Shown here in pieces: positions 1 to 8,937 of a DNA stretch of 64,000 nt. Made by a program: the position numbers and the translations under genes. The notes under the pieces are model-generated. The model saw nothing but the letters and a program-made list of their open reading frames with translations. It searched no databases and was not told the origin of the DNA. Positions within the stretch are counted from its first letter, which is position 1; every line of letters begins with the position of its first letter. The stretch is from Pseudomonas putida. Lineage in GTDB: Bacteria > Pseudomonadota > Gammaproteobacteria > Pseudomonadales > Pseudomonadaceae. Location of the stretch: NCBI RefSeq assembly GCF_001976065.1, contig NZ_MNAH01000002.1, positions 706,816 to 770,815 on the forward strand. Direction: 5' to 3'.

Positions 1-30
1 CAGCGTCCATCGATAAACAGTGCCTTGTGG

Positions 31-1221
31 TTAAGCATGCGGCTGAGCCTCCATCAGTTCATGGGCACAACGGGCGATGCGCTGGCAGGCATCGCGAAGC
101 GGTTCAGCGCCAACCACCAGGCCGAGGCGAATGTGCCCGGCCGCACTCGGTCCGAAAGCTTCACCGGCCAGCACCGACACACCGTGGCGATCGAGCAGGC
201 GATCGGCGAATGCCTGGGCGCTGAGCCCGGTTTCGCGGATATCGACCATCACGAACATCCCGCCGTCGGGTTTCAGGGCGCGCACGCCGGGACAATCGGC
301 CAGGCTCTCGCACACCAGGTCGCGGCGCTGGCGATAGGCTTCGCGCATGGCCTCCAGTTCCGGCAGGTTGCTTTGCAGCGCCACCACCGCGGCGTCCTGG
401 ATGAAGTCCGGGGAGCCGTAGAGCATGCACAGCGCGAGGTTTTCCAGGTGCGCGGTCAGGGACGGCGACGCCACCACCCAACCGACACGCCAACCGGTCA
501 TGGCATGGGATTTCGACAGGCTGTTGAGGGTCGCGGTGCGCTCGGCCATGCCCGGCAGGCTCGCCGGGCTGACGTGCTCGCCCTCGAACAGCAGCTCGCT
601 GTAGACCTCGTCGGAAATCAGCCACAGGTCATGGGCGATGCACAGTTCCGCCAGGGCATGCCAGGTGCTGCGCGGCAGGCTTGCACCTGACGGGTTGTGC
701 GGACTGTTCAGCGCCAGTGCGCGGGTACGCGGGGTGATGCGCGCGGCGACGTCTTCGGGCAGTACCCGAAAACCGTTCTCGGAACGCACCGGCACCGGCA
801 CCACCTTGGCGCCACATGCGCCGAACACCGCCTCGTAGGTGACGTACATCGGCTCGGCGACTATCACTTCATCGCCCGGATTGAGCACGCACTGGGCCAC
901 GCAGAACAGCGCGCACTGCGCCCCGGCAAGCACCGTGACCTCATCGGCCGAAACGACCTGGCCGCTGCGTTGCTGATGGCGCCGGGCGATGGCTTCGCGC
1001 AAGGCGCGCTTGCCGCGCACCTCGGCGTAATGGGTGTTGCCGGCCAGGAGGCTGTCGATGGCGCCTTGGACGATGGGTTGTGGCGTGTCGAAATCGGGGT
1101 CGCCCACGGACAGCAGCAGGATGTCTTCGCCCTGCTCTCGCATCGCCAGTGCGCGGTAGTGAATATCCCAGGCGGCGGCACCGTCACCGGCGATACGTTG
1201 GGTCAGATCGGAAAAGCGCAT
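31..1221 (-). CDS. aruH: Arginine:pyruvate transaminase AruH
   Basis: A 396-residue fold-type I PLP aminotransferase, the first enzyme of the arginine transaminase pathway: L-arginine plus pyruvate gives 2-ketoarginine plus alanine in the cytoplasm. The PLP lysine is K237 in SLSKSHAMTGWRVGW, with SDEVY (D204) and NSPHNPSG ahead of it. From memory the protein closely resembles P. aeruginosa AruH along its whole length, including its start MRFSDLTQRIAGDGAAAWDI. The ATG at 1219-1221 follows an AGGGAG ribosome site. It lies 28 bases downstream of aruI and is probably the last gene of the operon. The stop is only 30 bases from the window edge, so any gene further downstream is not visible. Confidence 0.93.
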   Translation of the reverse strand: MRFSDLTQRIAGDGAAAWDIHYRALAMREQGEDILLLSVGDPDFDTPQPIVQGAIDSLLAGNTHYAEVRGKRALREAIARRHQQRSGQVVSADEVTVLAGAQCALFCVAQCVLNPGDEVIVAEPMYVTYEAVFGACGAKVVPVPVRSENGFRVLPEDVAARITPRTRALALNSPHNPSGASLPRSTWHALAELCIAHDLWLISDEVYSELLFEGEHVSPASLPGMAERTATLNSLSKSHAMTGWRVGWVVASPSLTAHLENLALCMLYGSPDFIQDAAVVALQSNLPELEAMREAYRQRRDLVCESLADCPGVRALKPDGGMFVMVDIRETGLSAQAFADRLLDRHGVSVLAGEAFGPSAAGHIRLGLVVGAEPLRDACQRIARCAHELMEAQPHA

Positions 1222-1249
1222 GGCCCTACTCCCTCTAAAAAGTTGAACC

Positions 1250-2857
1250 TCAGCGAACGCAGGCGTGCTTGAGTTCGATCAGGGTGACGCCGTTGCGCTT
1301 GAAGCCCAGGCGCAGGTCGGTTTGCAGTTCGGCGAGGTTCTGCGGCTGAGTCACGGTGCAACCGAAGGCTCGGCCAAGGGCGGCGAAATCCGGATTGCGC
1401 GGCAGCACGCCGATCGGCTCGATGTCCAGGCCGAGCATGTCGTCACGGATCTGCCCCAGGGCATCGTTGTTCCACAGCAGCACCACCAGGGGGCTGTCCA
1501 ATTCCTCGACCGCGGTGGCCAGTTCCTGCGCGGTGTAGAGGAACCCGCCATCGCCCACCAGCACCAGGCCCGGCCGTTGCGGCGCGCCGAACTTGGCGCC
1601 GATGCCGGCCGGCAAGCCGTAGCCCAAGGTGCCGTAGCCGGTCGGGTGCAACCAACTGCGGGTGGCGGCGCTGTCGAAGGCGTAGTTGCCGGTGTAGGCC
1701 AGCTGGGTCATGTCGGTGCTGATGAACGCGTTTGGCGGCAGTTCGGCAGCGATGCGATCAAGGATGGCTTGATGGATCGACTGCAAAGCGCCGTGGCTGG
1801 CCTTGACCGCTTCGCGCAATGCGGCGACCGAGGCAACTGCAGCGCTGGCATCGCGTATATCGTTCGGCAGACGCTCCACGATCCCCCTGAGGGTTTGCTG
1901 TGCGTCACCTTGCAGAGCTACCGCACAGGGGTAGAAATCGTTGAATTTGCGCGAATCAATATCCACCCGCAGCAGCTCGGCGTTGAGCGGCAGGCGTTCG
2001 CGCCAGTAGTCGGTGTCGGCCATTTCGGTACCCACTGCCAGCACCACGTCGGCTTCGGCGATCAGGTTCCAGCCCGGTTCTACGCACAGGGATGAACCGG
2101 CATTGAGCGGCGCCTCGGGTGGCAGCAGCCCCTTGCCGGCGACGCTGGTGAACAGCGGCGCCGCCAGTCGGGTGCTCAGTTCATTGAGTTCTTTCGCCGC
2201 ATTCAATGCGCCACCACCGGCGATGATCATCGGACGTTTTGCGCCGTTGAGCCTGGCCACGGCTTGATCCAGTGCAGCGGCGGATGCAGGACCACGCCCC
2301 GGACGACGCACCACCTCATTGCTCCAGTCGCGAGCGACCGGCGCCGACAGCACGTCCAGCGGCACCGAAATGTGCACCGGGCGAGGACGCTCGCTGTCGA
2401 ACACCGCATAGGCGCGGGCAATCAGTTCCGGCAGGTCTTCAGCGGTCAATGCGACGGCAGAGAACGCGGTGATCGGCGCGGTCATGGCGCGCTGGTCCTG
2501 GCACTCGTGGAGGATGCCCCAGCCCTTGCCGAGGCTGGCCGTCTGGTTGACGCTGGAAATCACCAGCATCGGAATCGAGTCGGCGTAAGCCTGGCCGATA
2601 CCGGTGGCGGCGTTGGTCACGCCGGGGCCGGTGATGACGAAGCACACCCCGGGTTTGCCACTGACCCGGGCATAGCCGTCGGCCATGAAACTGGCGCCCT
2701 GCTCATGACGGGTCAGCACGTGGCGGATGCCGCTGCCGGGCAGGCCGCGATACAGCTCAAGGGTGTGCACGCCGGGAATGCCGAACACGGTGTCGACGCC
2801 GTAGTTGGCCAGCAGGCGCACCAGCGCCTGGCCACCGGTCAAGGGTTGGTCTTGCAT
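1250..2857 (-). CDS. aruI: 2-ketoarginine decarboxylase AruI (ThDP-dependent)
   Basis: A 535-residue thiamine-diphosphate enzyme that decarboxylates 2-ketoarginine to 4-guanidinobutyraldehyde, the step after AruH. The N-terminal domain carries the catalytic glutamate region (RHEQGASFMADGYA). The C-terminal domain has the ThDP/Mg motif starting GDGGFLYTAQELATAV and ending in NN. An in-frame ATG lies 18 bases upstream at 2875, but 2857 is preferred because GAGGAC sits 7 bases before it. The start is about 10 bases from the stop of the acyl-CoA ligase, so the two are very probably co-transcribed. Identification rests on adjacency to aruH and family resemblance; another 2-oxoacid decarboxylase is a weak alternative. 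Confidence 0.9.
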   Translation of the reverse strand: MQDQPLTGGQALVRLLANYGVDTVFGIPGVHTLELYRGLPGSGIRHVLTRHEQGASFMADGYARVSGKPGVCFVITGPGVTNAATGIGQAYADSIPMLVISSVNQTASLGKGWGILHECQDQRAMTAPITAFSAVALTAEDLPELIARAYAVFDSERPRPVHISVPLDVLSAPVARDWSNEVVRRPGRGPASAAALDQAVARLNGAKRPMIIAGGGALNAAKELNELSTRLAAPLFTSVAGKGLLPPEAPLNAGSSLCVEPGWNLIAEADVVLAVGTEMADTDYWRERLPLNAELLRVDIDSRKFNDFYPCAVALQGDAQQTLRGIVERLPNDIRDASAAVASVAALREAVKASHGALQSIHQAILDRIAAELPPNAFISTDMTQLAYTGNYAFDSAATRSWLHPTGYGTLGYGLPAGIGAKFGAPQRPGLVLVGDGGFLYTAQELATAVEELDSPLVVLLWNNDALGQIRDDMLGLDIEPIGVLPRNPDFAALGRAFGCTVTQPQNLAELQTDLRLGFKRNGVTLIELKHACVR

Positions 2858-2867
2858 GTTCAGGTCC

Positions 2868-4967
2868 TCACGCATGAGCGATGCGAATCAACGCATCGAC
2901 CGCGGTCGTGCCAAGGGCGCCGACCAACAATGGGTTCACATCGAGTTCGAGCAACTGCGCGGCGTTTTCGCAGGCGTAGTCGGCCACGGCGCGGATGGCC
3001 GCCACCAGCGCGTCCAGGTCTGCCACCTCGCGCCCGCGAAAACCTTGCAGCAACGGCGCGCTGCGCAGGCTCAGCACCGCTTGGCGAATCGCGCCGTCGG
3101 TGGTCGGCAGCAACAGGCTGCGGCTGTCCTTGAGCAACTCCACCAGGATCCCGCCCGCGCCAATCACCAGCGCCAGGCCAAAATCGTTTTCGCGCTTGAT
3201 GCCGACGATCAGCTCCGCCAGCGGCGGCTTGGCCATCGGCTCCAGCAGCACCTGATCGAATGGCACGCCCGGCGCGTAGGCGGCAATGTTCGCCCGCATA
3301 TTGTCCAGGGCAGCGCTCAGTGCGGCGCCGTCCTTGAGGTTCAGGGCCACGGCACCGGCTTCGGTCTTGTGCGGCAACTGTTCGCTCACGGCTTTCAATA
3401 CCAGCGGAAAACCCAGTGCTTGGGCTTCCTTGAGCGCGTTATCCGGGCTGCTCAATACTCCATTGGGTGTCGGTAGACCAAACATGCGCAACGCCTGTTT
3501 CGAATCCCATTCATTGAGCAACCGACCTTCGCCTTCCAGCGCCTGCGGGCAGAACGGCACCAGGGCCGATTCGCCCAGCGCGAGCAACGCCTGACGGTTG
3601 CGCTGATAAGCGGCGATGCGGCCCCAGGCAGCCAGGCCATCTTCCACGCCTTGCAATGCCGCCACTCCTTGGGCATGCAAGTGCTCGCGGGCGTGGGCCG
3701 GCAACAACTCCGGGAATGCCGAGGTGACAAAGCCGGTCTTGCCGTGCCGCGCCAGCGCCTTGCAGTACAGGTCCAGCAGCAGGTCGCACTCCTTGCGCTC
3801 GCCGGTAAACTCAGCCGGATAATCCAGTACCAGCATCGCCGCATCGGCTTCGGTGCGCAGCGCGCTGTCGAGCATACGGTTCAAGGCTTCGCCGTCGCCC
3901 CAGATGGCGGTGGTGAAATCCAACGGGTTGACCAGGTTGGCGTAGCTCGGCAGCACCTTGGCCAATTCGCCGACTTGGCCGGCGTCGAGCTTGGGCAGAC
4001 TCAAATCATTGCGCTCGGCGTAGTCGGCGATCAGGCCGGCATCGCCGCCCGAACAGGCCAGTGCGATCAGGCTGTTGCCCGCCGGCAGGTTGCCGCAGGC
4101 TGCCGCTTTGAGGGTTTCGACAAAGCTCACCGGGCCGCTGACCCGGATCACCCCGAGGCGATCGAACAGCGCGTCGTACAGCGCATCGGAACCGGACAGT
4201 GAACTGGTGTGACTGAGGGCCAGTTCGGCACCGATCTGCGACACGCCGGTTTTCAGGGCGATCACTGGAATGCCCTTCTCCAGCGCCTTGTGCGCGGCGC
4301 GGGCGAATCCCGGGACGTTCTTCAGGCCTTCCAGATGCAGGCCGATGGCGGTGACGCGTGGCTCATCGAGCAGCACGTCCATCAGTTCCGCCACGCCCAG
4401 TTGCGCCTGATTGCCGACCGAGGCCATGTAGGCCACCGGCAGCGAGCGGTCGCTCATGGACAGGTTGTAGGCGAAGTTGCCGCTTTGGGTCAGCACCGCG
4501 ACGCCCTTCTCCACCGCTTTGCCACCGTGGGCCACCGGCCACAGCGCGCTGCTGTGCAGGTAGTCGAGCAGGCCGTAGCAGTTGGGGCCGAGCAAGGCCA
4601 TGTCGCCCGCCGCTTCCAGCAGTCGCTGTTGCAGAGCCTGGCCTTCGGCGCCGGTTTCGGCGAAACCGGAGGCGTAGCAGATCGCGCCGCCGGTACCGAT
4701 GGCGGCGAGTTCGGCCACGCAGGCCAGGGTCAGGTCGCGGTTGGTCGCAATGAACACCGCATCAGGCCCGCACGGCAGGTCGGCAATGTTGCGCACGCAA
4801 GGCACGCCTTCGAGGCTGTCATGCTGCGGGTTGACCAGCCACATCTGGCCTGGGTAGCCGCCCTCGGCGCAGCGCTTGAGGGCGCGGGCCATGCTGCGGC
4901 CACCGACAAAGGCTACATGCCGGGGCGCGAGCATGCGCTTGAGGTTGTCACGTATCGTCTGGGACAT
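2868..4967 (-). CDS. NDP-forming acyl-CoA ligase (acetate-CoA ligase family)
   Basis: A 699-residue single-chain NDP-forming acyl-CoA synthetase that makes an acyl-CoA from a carboxylic acid, CoA and ATP through a phosphohistidine. Order of domains: CoA-binding Rossmann domain (residues 1 to about 130), succinyl-CoA-ligase-like domain with the phosphohistidine loop LSHTSSLSGSD, then a C-terminal ATP-grasp domain of about 220 residues. The ATG at 4965-4967 has GGAG upstream. It sits inside the aru operon between aruI and an acyl-CoA dehydrogenase. As I recall the P. aeruginosa locus, acyl-CoA genes also follow aruI there, but not this ligase. The substrate is unknown; 4-guanidinobutyrate or a related acid is an inference from position only. 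Confidence 0.85.
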   Translation of the reverse strand: MSQTIRDNLKRMLAPRHVAFVGGRSMARALKRCAEGGYPGQMWLVNPQHDSLEGVPCVRNIADLPCGPDAVFIATNRDLTLACVAELAAIGTGGAICYASGFAETGAEGQALQQRLLEAAGDMALLGPNCYGLLDYLHSSALWPVAHGGKAVEKGVAVLTQSGNFAYNLSMSDRSLPVAYMASVGNQAQLGVAELMDVLLDEPRVTAIGLHLEGLKNVPGFARAAHKALEKGIPVIALKTGVSQIGAELALSHTSSLSGSDALYDALFDRLGVIRVSGPVSFVETLKAAACGNLPAGNSLIALACSGGDAGLIADYAERNDLSLPKLDAGQVGELAKVLPSYANLVNPLDFTTAIWGDGEALNRMLDSALRTEADAAMLVLDYPAEFTGERKECDLLLDLYCKALARHGKTGFVTSAFPELLPAHAREHLHAQGVAALQGVEDGLAAWGRIAAYQRNRQALLALGESALVPFCPQALEGEGRLLNEWDSKQALRMFGLPTPNGVLSSPDNALKEAQALGFPLVLKAVSEQLPHKTEAGAVALNLKDGAALSAALDNMRANIAAYAPGVPFDQVLLEPMAKPPLAELIVGIKRENDFGLALVIGAGGILVELLKDSRSLLLPTTDGAIRQAVLSLRSAPLLQGFRGREVADLDALVAAIRAVADYACENAAQLLELDVNPLLVGALGTTAVDALIRIAHA

Positions 4968-4985
4968 GGGTATTCTCCGGGGCGA

Positions 4986-6146
4986 TCAGCGCAACAGCGG
5001 CCGCAGCAGTTCGCGGGAAATGATGTGCCGCTGGATTTCCGAGGTGCCTTCCCAGACCCGTTCGATCCGCGCATTGCGCCAAATGCGCTCCACCGGGCTT
5101 TCGTCCATCAGGCCCATGCCACCAAAAATCTGCACCGCCTCGTCGGCCGCGCGACCGAGCACTTCACTGGCGAACAGCTTGGCCATGCCGGCCTCGCCGT
5201 CGGTCATGGTGCCCTGGTCCATTTTCCAGGCGGTGTGCAAAGTCAGCAGTTCGGCGGCGCGGATTTGCGTGGCCATGTCGGCCAGCTTGAACGACACACC
5301 CTGGAAATTGCCGATGGCCTGGCCGAACTGTTTGCGGTCCGCCGCCCACTGCAGCGACACGTCCAGCGCCCGTTGCGCCTGGCCCACGCAATTGGCGGCG
5401 ACCATGACCCGGCCGGCGGTGAGCCAGGCGTTGGCCACGTCCCAACCCTTGCCGACTTCGCCGAGCACTTTATTGGCCGGCACACGGCAGTCGTCGAAGA
5501 ACATTTCGAAGGTGTGGTAACCGCGGTTGCTCACGCACTTGGGACCGCGGCGGATGGTCATGCCCGGGGTGTTGCGGTCGACCAGGAACGAGGTCACGGC
5601 GTTACGCTTTTTACCGTTGTGTTCGTAGGTGTCGGTGACGGCGAAGACGATGGCGAAATCGGCGTGGCCGGCGTGGCTGATGAAGTGCTTGCTGCCGTTC
5701 AGTACGAAGTCGTCGCCCTCGCGCACGGCGCGGGTCTTGATTGCGTTGGCGTCGGAGCCGGCGCCCGGTTCGGTCAGGGCGAAGCAGTCGATTTTCTCGC
5801 CCTGGATGCACGGCAACAGGTAGTCGTTGATCTGCTCGCCAGTGCAGGCCATGAGAATTTTCGACGGCCGCGCGACAAACACGTGCAGCGCCCAGGAGAC
5901 CTTGGACAGCTCCCGTTCGATCAGGGCCTGGGACAGGTAGTCCAGGCCACCACCGCCCACCTCCTCTGGCATATTGAAGGCGTAGAAACCGGCGGCGATC
6001 GCCTTGCCGCGGATCTGCGCGGCCAGCTCCGGGGAGACTTCGTCGGCGCGGTCGACCTCGGTTTCATAGGGCAGCAGTTCCTTCTCGACGAAGCTGCGTA
6101 CCGAGTCCACCAACATTTCTTGTTCTTGGGTCAGTTGGAAATTCAT
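4986..6146 (-). CDS. Acyl-CoA dehydrogenase, aru operon
   Basis: A 386-residue flavin acyl-CoA dehydrogenase, catalysing alpha,beta-desaturation of an acyl-CoA with electrons passed to ETF. It has the usual N-terminal helical domain, the central motif CFALTEPGAGSDA and the C-terminal catalytic glutamate in VWEGTSEIQRHI. The frame is open 41 codons further upstream, but MNFQLTQEQEMLVDSVRSF is the family-typical N terminus and begins at 6146. It ends 18 bases before the acyl-CoA ligase start, in the same direction. With the ligase and the crotonase-like protein it looks like a short acyl-CoA pathway attached to arginine transamination. The substrate cannot be read from sequence. Confidence 0.88.
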   Translation of the reverse strand: MNFQLTQEQEMLVDSVRSFVEKELLPYETEVDRADEVSPELAAQIRGKAIAAGFYAFNMPEEVGGGGLDYLSQALIERELSKVSWALHVFVARPSKILMACTGEQINDYLLPCIQGEKIDCFALTEPGAGSDANAIKTRAVREGDDFVLNGSKHFISHAGHADFAIVFAVTDTYEHNGKKRNAVTSFLVDRNTPGMTIRRGPKCVSNRGYHTFEMFFDDCRVPANKVLGEVGKGWDVANAWLTAGRVMVAANCVGQAQRALDVSLQWAADRKQFGQAIGNFQGVSFKLADMATQIRAAELLTLHTAWKMDQGTMTDGEAGMAKLFASEVLGRAADEAVQIFGGMGLMDESPVERIWRNARIERVWEGTSEIQRHIISRELLRPLLR

Positions 6147-6190
6147 GGGTGCTACCTGTTGTTCGTGTGCAATGAGAGGTGTGCCGAGGA

Positions 6191-6982
6191 TTAGCGACCG
6201 ATAAAGCGTGCCGGGCGTTTTTCCATGGCGGCGCGCAGGGCTTCGGTGCCGTCTTCGCTGCGCCCGCACAACAGGCCGGCGGCCAGCTCCGCCTGCAGTT
6301 GCGCAGGCAGGCTGCGCTCGGCGCCTTCGCGCATGAGTTTTTTGGTTTGGGCAAAGGCAAAGGTCGGCCCGGCGGCCAGGCGTGCGGCGAGCTCGCCGGC
6401 GACGCCCTGCAGTTGATCGTCGGCGCAGACTTCACCCACCAGGCCAGCGGCCAGGGCGCGGTCAGCCCCCCACAATTCGTCGAGGAACAGCAGGCGCTTG
6501 GCTTGTTCAGTGCCGATCAGCCGTGGCAGGTGCCAACTGGCGCCGGCGTCCGGGGAATAGGCCATGCTGGTGTAGCCGGCCTTGAAGCGTGCCGATTGCC
6601 CGGCGATGCGCAGGTCGCAGCACAGGGTCAGGTCCATCCCGGCCCCGACTGCAGTGCCGTTGATGGCGGCAATGGTCGGTTTTTCCAGGCTGTGCAGGCG
6701 GGTCATCAGGGCGTGGGCGGTTTCAGTCCAGCCGTAGGTTTCCAGTGCACCACGGGCTTCGGCTTCGGCCCATTCCGCCAGGTCGGCGCCGGCGCAGAAA
6801 CTGCGACCGCTGCCGGTCAATACCACCACACGCACCGCGGGATCGGCATTGAAGGTGTCGAGCAAGGTGTGCAGGTTTTTCAGGGTCGGAATGTCCAGCG
6901 CATTGCGCTGGGCCGTGCGATTGAGGGTGATCCGGGCAACGCCGGCTTCGACCTGACTGAGCAGAGAATCGTGAGTAGTCAT
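6191..6982 (-). CDS. Enoyl-CoA hydratase/isomerase (crotonase) family protein
   Basis: A 263-residue crotonase-fold protein. The first oxyanion-hole segment SFCAGADLAEW and the second, AINGTAVGAGMDLTL, are present. At the two positions that carry catalytic glutamates in enoyl-CoA hydratase, the first is aspartate (GMDL instead of GCEL) and the second falls in GYTSMAYSPD rather than PE. It may therefore be an isomerase, hydrolase or another crotonase activity rather than a standard hydratase. The ATG at 6980-6982 heads the five-gene block running to aruH, with a 44-base gap to the next gene. The permease lies upstream beyond a REP pair. Confidence 0.82.
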   Translation of the reverse strand: MTTHDSLLSQVEAGVARITLNRTAQRNALDIPTLKNLHTLLDTFNADPAVRVVVLTGSGRSFCAGADLAEWAEAEARGALETYGWTETAHALMTRLHSLEKPTIAAINGTAVGAGMDLTLCCDLRIAGQSARFKAGYTSMAYSPDAGASWHLPRLIGTEQAKRLLFLDELWGADRALAAGLVGEVCADDQLQGVAGELAARLAAGPTFAFAQTKKLMREGAERSLPAQLQAELAAGLLCGRSEDGTEALRAAMEKRPARFIGR

Positions 6983-7204
6983 GCGAGTCCTCGAATTATT
7001 GTGATTGGTCTGAGGTGATGCGACTTGAGGTCATACTAAACGAGTGTTCAGTAAGGCGGCAATTGCTGGCGTAGTAAGCTGTAACAGGCCTGAAAAGTAC
7101 TTAACATATTGTTTTTACTAGCTTATTTAGTGATTGGCGGGATTGGGCCGATGCCGTTGTTACAACTTCGAACAACTGCCTACACGCACACCGCAGAAAC
7201 AACG

Positions 7205-7292
7205 GTGGGAGCGAGCCTGCTCGCGAAGAGGGCGTCCCATTCAACATCTCTGTTGACTGATACACCGCTTTCGCGAGCAGGCTCGCTCCCAC
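7205..7292. repeat. REP pair (inverted), type GCGAGCCTGCTCGCGAA
   Basis: Two inverted copies of a Pseudomonas REP sequence: left arm GTGGGAGCGAGCCTGCTCGC from 7205, right arm its reverse complement ending at 7292. It occupies the 335-base gap 6983-7317 between the crotonase gene and the permease. The rest of that gap is AT-richer sequence that probably holds the promoter of the catabolic block, but I see no clear box. Confidence 0.85.
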
Positions 7293-7317
7293 AGGAAATG
7301 TTTATTAATTCAAGGGA

Positions 7318-8730
7318 TCAGGTAGTCGGCAGGCTCGGCGCCAGCACCGCCCCGCGCTTGCGATGGATCAGGAAGTACGCGCCATAACACAACGCAATGA
7401 AGCCAAAGCCCCAGTACAGCGACGGCCGCTGGGTTTCATCCAGTGCCAGGAACACGAACAGCGAGCAGCACAGCGTGATGCACATCAGCGGCAACACCGG
7501 GAACCACGGCGCGCGGTATTTGAGGTCGCTGAGTTGGCCGCCGTCGCGCAGGTAGGCCTTGCGGAACTTGTACTGGGCCAGGGCGATGACAATCCAGGTC
7601 ACGGTGCCCGACATCCCGCTCACTGCCATCAGCACCATGAACAAAGTGTCGGCGGCGACGAAGCTGGTCATCAGCGACACCAGGGCAAAACACAGGGTGA
7701 TGCACAGGGCGCGCAACGGCACGCCTCGCTTGCTCAAGGACGAAAGACTTTTCGGCGCCATGCCGGTTTTCGACATGGCCCAGAGGATGCGCGTCGAGGC
7801 ATACAGGCCGGAGTTGCCCACCGACAGGATGGCCGTGAGGATCACGAAGTTCATCAGGTCGGCGGCGTAGGGAATGCCGACCATGTCGAACACCTGCACG
7901 AACGGACTTTCCATCAACCCCGCCTGCTGCCACGGCACGATGGCCGACAAGACGACGATGGCCAGCACGTAGAAGATCAACACGCGAAACACCACGTTGC
8001 GCACGGCGCGGGGAATGCTTTTTTCCGGCTGATCGGTTTCGCCTGCCGCCACGCCCATGATCTCGCAGCCCTGGAAGGCATAGACCACAGTCATCATTAC
8101 CGCGAACACCGCAGACAAACCATTGGGGAACAGCGAATCACCGATCAGGTTGTCCATCATCGGTGCCGGTGCGCCGTTGCTCAGCGGCATCACGCCGAAG
8201 ATCACCAGCACGCCGACCACGATGAAACCAAGAATCGCCGCCACCTTGATCCCGGAGAACCAGTATTCCGCTTCACCGAAGGCACGGGTCGCCAGCGCGT
8301 TGAGGCCGAACAGCACCACCACGAACAGCGCCGACCAGTACCAGATCGGCACCGTCGGGAACCAGCGGGTCATCAGCATCCCGGCGGCGGTGAATTCCAG
8401 GCCCACGGTGGTGGCCCAGCTCATCCAGTACACCCAGCCGATCATGAATCCGGTGGCCGGGCCGATGAATTGGGTGGCATGGGTCTGGAACGAACCGGAC
8501 ACCGGCATCTGCACCGACAGTTCACCGAGGCAGACCATCACCAGGTACATCAGGAAACCGGCGACCAGGTAGGCCAGGATCGCGCCCACCGGCCCGCCCT
8601 GGTTGATGGTCACGCCGGAGCCCATGAACAGCCCAGTGCCGATCACGCCGCCCAGGGACAGCATGAAAATGTGCCGGCTTTTCAGCGCGCGGGTCAGCTG
8701 GATGCCTTTACGATCAGTGGTTTCGCTCAT
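7318..8730 (-). CDS. APC-family amino acid permease (putative arginine uptake)
   Basis: A 470-residue inner-membrane amino acid/proton transporter of the APC superfamily. The first membrane segment carries the family motif SLGGVIGTGLFMGSG, and about 12 hydrophobic segments follow. The ATG at 8728-8730 has GAGGTG 7 bases upstream; a GTG nine bases further upstream is possible but less likely. Its place between aruS and the aru enzymes suggests arginine or a related basic amino acid as substrate, as for the permease in the P. aeruginosa aru locus. Its start codon overlaps the stop of a small arginine-rich ORF in an ATGA arrangement, which hints at translational coupling. Confidence 0.87.
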   Translation of the reverse strand: MSETTDRKGIQLTRALKSRHIFMLSLGGVIGTGLFMGSGVTINQGGPVGAILAYLVAGFLMYLVMVCLGELSVQMPVSGSFQTHATQFIGPATGFMIGWVYWMSWATTVGLEFTAAGMLMTRWFPTVPIWYWSALFVVVLFGLNALATRAFGEAEYWFSGIKVAAILGFIVVGVLVIFGVMPLSNGAPAPMMDNLIGDSLFPNGLSAVFAVMMTVVYAFQGCEIMGVAAGETDQPEKSIPRAVRNVVFRVLIFYVLAIVVLSAIVPWQQAGLMESPFVQVFDMVGIPYAADLMNFVILTAILSVGNSGLYASTRILWAMSKTGMAPKSLSSLSKRGVPLRALCITLCFALVSLMTSFVAADTLFMVLMAVSGMSGTVTWIVIALAQYKFRKAYLRDGGQLSDLKYRAPWFPVLPLMCITLCCSLFVFLALDETQRPSLYWGFGFIALCYGAYFLIHRKRGAVLAPSLPTT

Positions 8731-8813
8731 GCCCGGCACCTCGAGTCGGTGGCACGGGCATCGCAGGACAGGACGTCACGACGCAGGGAGGAAGGCGCTT
8801 TACGGCAATTCAT
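8727..8813 (-). CDS. Possible arginine-rich leader peptide (28 aa) before the permease
   Basis: A 28-codon ORF on the minus strand: ATG at 8811-8813, stop TGA at 8727-8729 overlapping the permease ATG by the ATGA arrangement. The peptide reads MNCRKAPSSLRRDVL followed by 13 more residues. It holds six arginines (positions 4, 11, 12, 20, 25, 27), including a tandem CGT CGT. A GGAG ribosome site lies 9 bases before the ATG and overlaps the 3' arm of a hairpin at 8825-8871. Seen directly: the ORF, the overlap, the ribosome site and the hairpin. Inferred: an arginine-responsive leader or translational coupler. Such a short ORF could exist by chance in GC-rich DNA, so confidence is moderate. Confidence 0.42.
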   Translation of the reverse strand: MNCRKAPSSLRRDVLSCDARATDSRCRA

Positions 8814-8824
8814 TATTATTATCT

Positions 8825-8871
8825 CCAATAAGCTTCGAAGACCGCGCTGCGGCGGTTGCGTCGATTATTGG
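8825..8871 (-). promoter_or_regulatory. Hairpin overlapping the leader-ORF ribosome site
   Basis: The outer arms CCAATAA and TTATTGG are perfect complements (7 bp), and an inner ACCGC/GCGGT stem lies between them. On the minus-strand transcript the 3' arm TTATTGG runs straight into AG, so the stem covers half of the GGAG ribosome site of the small ORF at 8727-8813. There is no U-tract after it, so it is not a typical terminator for aruS. The rest of the 8731-8937 gap shows nothing else clear. Confidence 0.45.
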
Positions 8872-8937
8872 AAAGCCATGTAAGGTCGCGTTGTACGTAA
8901 AGATCGAAGTTGTAGAAAGTCGTAACAAATATGTACG

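Noticed and set aside
4209..6194. A 661-codon open frame on the plus strand
   Set aside because: It runs antisense to the acyl-CoA ligase and dehydrogenase genes, has no family motifs, and is the usual high-GC codon-bias shadow.
8750..8765. Sigma-54-like element TGGCAC-N5-TCGCA on the plus strand
   Set aside because: It points away from the permease, and no plus-strand gene follows it; it also lies inside the leader ORF, so it is most likely chance.
7363..8883. A 506-codon open frame on the plus strand
   Set aside because: Antisense to the permease; its composition (many His, Gln, Arg) is that of a shadow of membrane-protein codons.
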